Part shown: piece after piece, positions 22,341 through 25,135 of the stretch
Position numbering within the stretch: the first letter of the stretch is position 1
How the letters are laid out: each line of letters opens with the position of its first letter
Assembly (NCBI GenBank): GCA_910578035.1
Contig: CAJTOB010000022.1
Location: 11,839 to 36,973, forward strand
DNA length: 25,135 bases
Source of the DNA: an uncultured Muribaculaceae bacterium
GTDB taxonomy: Bacteria > Bacteroidota > Bacteroidia > Bacteroidales > Muribaculaceae
Direction: 5' to 3'
Translations under genes and position numbers: made by a program
The notes under the pieces: model-generated
What the model saw: the letters and a program-made list of their open reading frames with translations, nothing else
Databases searched by the model: none
What the model was told of the DNA's origin: nothing

Positions 22341-22877
22341 ATGGATATTATAAAAGATTTTGAAGAACGGGTGCACCAAGACCTCACTGTGTATCTGAGC
22401 GCACAGGGCGTGCTCGACAAGCGCGTGCCGGAGTGCCCCGATGTTGAGGAGCGCTGGGGCGAGATATGCCGCGCCTATCTGCCCGACGGCATACGCGAGT
22501 ATCAGGACTATCCGGTGGTATCGCTGGGCTGGATAATGTTTGTCGGCATGGCGATGGCGTTTTACTGGGATACGGACTGGGAGAATTATTCGGCCCGTAA
22601 GGGTATCTACGAGGATTTGCGTTCGCTGCGAGGGTTCGACAATATGGACGAGGCAATTGTGGAAGACGTGCTCGGCTATCGCGACGAAGAGGCAGAGCGG
22701 GTCATCGCAATCGCCGCCGAATGCGCGCAGCGTGTGCTGAGCATGCTCCGACACGCTCATATCGAGCCTGGCACAGAGACGGCTCTCGGCTGCTACATGG
22801 CGGCGCTCCATCAGCTTTACCTCGCCGGAATGGGCATGGAGCTCAATTCGCTCGGATATCATATGACGCAGGTTTAG
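22341..22877 (+). CDS. conserved Bacteroidales protein of unknown function
   Basis: The ATG at 22341 gives 178 residues (MDIIKDFEERVHQDLTVYLS, then VLDKRVPECPDVEERWGEI and VVSLGWIMFVGMAMAFYWDT). I recognise it as a widespread uncharacterised Bacteroidales protein but know no function. It is mostly alpha-helical, soluble, with no signal peptide; GWIMFVGMAMAFYW is a buried hydrophobic helix rather than a clear membrane span. The start was chosen because it follows the PAS stop by one base; an upstream in-frame start at 22260 would overlap the PAS gene. Coupling with the PAS protein suggests that they act together. A GGCTG-type repeat starts directly at its stop codon. Confidence 0.8.
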   Translation: MDIIKDFEERVHQDLTVYLSAQGVLDKRVPECPDVEERWGEICRAYLPDGIREYQDYPVVSLGWIMFVGMAMAFYWDTDWENYSARKGIYEDLRSLRGFDNMDEAIVEDVLGYRDEEAERVIAIAAECAQRVLSMLRHAHIEPGTETALGCYMAALHQLYLAGMGMELNSLGYHMTQV

Positions 22878-22922
22878 GCGGCTGGGCGGATGAGCTGCTG
22901 GGCTGTTGGGCGGACGGGCGGT
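22878..22922. repeat. GGCTG/GGCGG intergenic repeat abutting a stop codon
   Basis: Irregular GGCTG, GGCGG and GGCTGTTGGG units begin right after the TAG at 22875-22877. The opening TAGGCGGCTGGGC is identical to that at 3676-3688. Confidence 0.6.
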
Positions 22923-22938
22923 TTGCTTTTTCTACAAC

Positions 22939-22968
22939 TTTGGGGATAAGGGCGGTGTTATATCTGTG
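22939..22968 (+). promoter_or_regulatory. promoter of the MBL-fold hydrolase gene
   Basis: TTTG at 22939-22942 and TATCTGTG at 22961-22968 (one mismatch to TAnnTTTG) are 18 bases apart. Transcription would start about 10 bases before the ATG at 22986. Confidence 0.4.
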
Positions 22969-22985
22969 AAATAATTTACTCTGAT

Positions 22986-23720
22986 ATGGCAACGAAAATC
23001 ACTTATCTTGAAAATTCGGGCTTCCTGGTAGAACTTCCCGATGTATTTCTCGTATTTGACTATATGGCCGACCCGGCCCACGATGTAAAGAAGGCTCTCG
23101 AGGAAAAGCCAGACAAGCCGGTAGTCTTCCTTGTGACCCACAACCACCGCGACCATTTCAACACCGATATTTTCAATCTCGGCCAGAGCCACCGCCGTGT
23201 CTACGTGCTCTCCAACGACATTCCCACCCGCGAGATTCACGACACCATGCCTATTGCATGGATGAGCAAGGGCGACACCGTCGAAGACCTGCCGGGCTGC
23301 ATACGGGTGCAGGCTTTCGGAAGCACAGACGCCGGCGTAAGCTACCTTGTGACGGCAGCCGACGGATTCCGCATATTCCATGCCGGCGACCTCAACAACT
23401 GGCATTGGGACGAAGAAAGTTCCGAGCGCGAAATTCAGAAAGCGCAAGAGGCCTTTACGGTAATTGTAGAGCGCATTGCCTCGCAGTGCCCGGCCGTTGA
23501 TGTGGCTTTCTTCCCTGTCGACGTGCGACTTGGCGCCAACTGCGCCGCCGGTGCCGAGCAGTTCCTTTCGGCCATAAAGGTGGCCGATTTCTTCCCCATG
23601 CACTTCAAGGGAGACTACGCGCAGGCCTGCGACTTCGACGCTTACCGTCTGCCCGAAACCGTTCGCGCCCGCACGGCAATGCACTGCCTGCATAAACCGG
23701 GGCAAAGCGTAGAGCTATGA
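22986..23720 (+). CDS. MBL-fold metallo-hydrolase (UlaG-like group)
   Basis: A 244-residue cytoplasmic metallo-beta-lactamase-fold hydrolase. The metal site is visible: H52-N-H54-R-D56-H57 (THNHRDHF), His132/Asp135 in FHAGDLNNWHW, and His206 in FFPMHFKGD. The compact form, with an early YLENSGFLVE strand and no extra domain, fits the beta-lactamase superfamily group that contains L-ascorbate-6-phosphate lactonase-like proteins; the substrate cannot be assigned. It is not an antibiotic-degrading lactamase: there is no signal peptide, and the layout differs from B1-B3 enzymes. It has its own weak promoter and a terminator, so it is probably monocistronic. Confidence 0.85.
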   Translation: MATKITYLENSGFLVELPDVFLVFDYMADPAHDVKKALEEKPDKPVVFLVTHNHRDHFNTDIFNLGQSHRRVYVLSNDIPTREIHDTMPIAWMSKGDTVEDLPGCIRVQAFGSTDAGVSYLVTAADGFRIFHAGDLNNWHWDEESSEREIQKAQEAFTVIVERIASQCPAVDVAFFPVDVRLGANCAAGAEQFLSAIKVADFFPMHFKGDYAQACDFDAYRLPETVRARTAMHCLHKPGQSVEL

Positions 23721-23726
23721 CACACA

Positions 23727-23754
23727 ATGGCGTCTCGTTCGAGGCGCCATTTTT
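23727..23754 (+). terminator. terminator after the MBL-fold gene
   Basis: ATGGCGTCT (23727-23735) pairs with AGGCGCCAT (23742-23750) with one G:U pair and a 6-base loop, followed by T5. Confidence 0.8.
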
Positions 23755-23807
23755 ATCGACATACGGTTTTGGCAAAAATCATGACACTTCAATCGGGCTG
23801 AAGTATG

Positions 23808-23815
23808 TATCTTCG
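23808..23815 (+). promoter_or_regulatory. possible -7 box of the GH97 gene
   Basis: TATCTTCG differs from TAnnTTTG at one base and lies 26 bases before the ATG at 23842. No -33 box is clear. Confidence 0.35.
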
Positions 23816-23841
23816 CGGTGTTTTTGAAACCAATCTCTGCA

Positions 23842-25135
23842 ATGAAAAATTTTATATGCCCTCTTGCCGCGGCCATGCTGCTGTCGGCTTGTGCCGGAGC
23901 TCCGTCGGTGAGTTCGCCCGACGGCTCGATAAAGGTAGATGTAAACCGCGACGGCTCGTCGCTGAGCTATGCTGTGACCGTTGGCGGCGACACCCTGATA
24001 GCACCCTCAATGCTCGGTTTCGAGGCCGAGGGGCTCACCCCCGCCGTCGACGCGAAGATGACGGTGAAACACTCGTCGTTCGACCAGACCTGGACTCAGC
24101 CCTGGGGCGAAAACAAGGAAATACGCAACCACTACAATGAAGTAGCCGTAACCCTGGCCGACGACGCACTCGAATACACGGTGCGTGTGCGCGCATTCGA
24201 CGACGGCGTGGCATTCCGCTATGAGTGGAATCTGGCCTCGGGCGATTCTGTGATTATACGCGACGAGCTCACCGAATTCGCATTCGCCCGTCCGGCAATG
24301 AGCTGGGCTATACCCGCCAACTTCGACACCTACGAACTCGAATACCGCAATGTGGTCGTCGACGACGTGACCGACGCCAACACGCCCTTCACCTTCGAGG
24401 TCGATTCTACAGGCATATTCGGCTCTATCCACGAAGCCGCTCTCTACGACTACCCCGAAATGACCCTCGCCCGCACCGCCGGCCGCACCCTCAAGGCCAA
24501 CCTGGCCCCGCTGCCCGACGGCGTGAAGGCATATCTGCCCTCGGCATTCGCAACACCCTGGCGCACCGTGCAGCTCGGCAAATCGGCCTGCGACCTCATC
24601 AACTCCGGTCTTATTCTCAACCTCAACGAGCCCTCCAAAATAGCCGACACCTCGTGGATTAAGCCGCAGAAGTATGTAGGCATATGGTGGGGCATGCACC
24701 TCGGCACCATGACATGGACCATGGGCCCCCGCCACGGCGCCACAACCGAAAACGCTATCCGCTATATCGACTTCGCTGCCGAAAACAATCTGCAAGGCGT
24801 CCTCTTCGAGGGCTGGAACGAAGGCTGGGATACCTGGGGCGGAAAACAGCACTTCAACTATGCCAAGGCCTATGCCGACTTCGACATCGACTCCATCGCA
24901 GCCTACGCCGCAGCCAAAGGCATCGAGCTCTGGGCCCACAACGAGACCGGCGGCAACATTCCCGAATATGAGGCCGCAATCGACACGACCTTCGCATACT
25001 ATCAGTCGCTCGGCATACATACCGTCAAGACCGGCTATGCAGGCGGATTTGTCGGCGGACAGTACCACCACTCGCAGTATGGCGTGAAGCACTACCAGCG
25101 TGTCGTAGAGACCGCAGCGAAATATCAGCTCATGA
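23842..25135 (+). CDS. GH97 family glycoside hydrolase (SusB-like alpha-glucosidase type), lipoprotein, 3' end outside window
   Basis: An open frame from ATG 23842 to the window end (431 residues so far; family members run about 640-740). The leader MKNFICPLAAAMLLSAC has a lipobox with Cys17. Residues about 22-265 match the N-terminal beta-sandwich of GH97. The barrel starts with QKYVGIWWGMHLGT, GPRHGATTENAIRYIDFAAE, LFEGWNEGWDTWG, then WAHNETGG with Glu368 (equivalent of an SusB catalytic-site Glu) and HTVKTGYAGG. In retaining GH97 members the last motif carries an Asp nucleophile; here it is Gly398, which points to the inverting, calcium-dependent alpha-glucosidase subgroup. The second expected Glu would lie beyond the window. 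Substrates are probably alpha-glucans or oligosaccharides; no sus-type neighbours are visible upstream. Confidence 0.92.
   Translation, partial: MKNFICPLAAAMLLSACAGAPSVSSPDGSIKVDVNRDGSSLSYAVTVGGDTLIAPSMLGFEAEGLTPAVDAKMTVKHSSFDQTWTQPWGENKEIRNHYNEVAVTLADDALEYTVRVRAFDDGVAFRYEWNLASGDSVIIRDELTEFAFARPAMSWAIPANFDTYELEYRNVVVDDVTDANTPFTFEVDSTGIFGSIHEAALYDYPEMTLARTAGRTLKANLAPLPDGVKAYLPSAFATPWRTVQLGKSACDLINSGLILNLNEPSKIADTSWIKPQKYVGIWWGMHLGTMTWTMGPRHGATTENAIRYIDFAAENNLQGVLFEGWNEGWDTWGGKQHFNYAKAYADFDIDSIAAYAAAKGIELWAHNETGGNIPEYEAAIDTTFAYYQSLGIHTVKTGYAGGFVGGQYHHSQYGVKHYQRVVETAAKYQLM

Noticed and set aside
24007..25092. Long minus-strand frame (361 codons) near the right edge
   Set aside because: It is antisense to the GH97 gene, whose motifs are unmistakable; the product is Gly/Val-rich shadow sequence.

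Overview
The window looks like a chromosomal segment of a gut-type Bacteroidales bacterium, possibly Muribaculaceae-like. That placement is inferred from gene content and the GC-rich housekeeping genes, not from a marker gene. Supporting signs are Bacteroidetes-style promoters (-7 boxes of the form TAnnTTTG, no clear Shine-Dalgarno sites), type IX secretion-like C-terminal domains, a TonB-dependent receptor paired with a surface lipoprotein, a GH97 and a GH51-derived gene, an ORF6N-domain protein and a subclass A2-type beta-lactamase.

Left part (1-4626): a small 4'-phosphopantetheinyl transferase, alanine dehydrogenase with its own promoter and terminator, and a secreted endonuclease I-type nuclease with Ig-like, FN3-like and sorting domains. 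Next comes a roughly 440-base intergenic stretch dominated by a large nested palindrome, then a minus-strand remnant of a GH51 arabinofuranosidase that keeps only the signal peptide, the start of the enzyme and the C-terminal sorting domain.

Centre (about 4640-13975, all minus strand, visibly AT-richer than both flanks): a polymorphic-toxin-like operon. Transcription appears to start near 13960. The order is a short exported protein with a YD motif and a sorting-like C-terminus, then a 2152-residue SpvB/VCBS/RHS protein with a glycine-rich hydrophobic C-terminal domain (ATGA overlap between the two), then four small membrane protein genes of two types in the order A-B-A-B, and finally a 5' remnant of a fifth copy. 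The second and third small genes each carry a one-base frameshift in a run of seven A. The natural reading is a membrane-active RHS toxin followed by a duplicated two-gene immunity cassette; this is inference from context and topology.

Right part (14110-25135, plus strand, GC-rich): a TonB-dependent receptor and choice-of-anchor-J lipoprotein operon ending at a strong terminator, a PduO-type cobalamin adenosyltransferase, a DUF2795-like small protein, an ORF6N/PLD-like protein containing two matching 25-base palindromes, a class A beta-lactamase, a PAS-domain protein coupled to a conserved protein of unknown function, an MBL-fold hydrolase, and a GH97 lipoprotein that runs off the end of the window. 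No rRNA, tRNA, CRISPR array or intact insertion sequence was seen.
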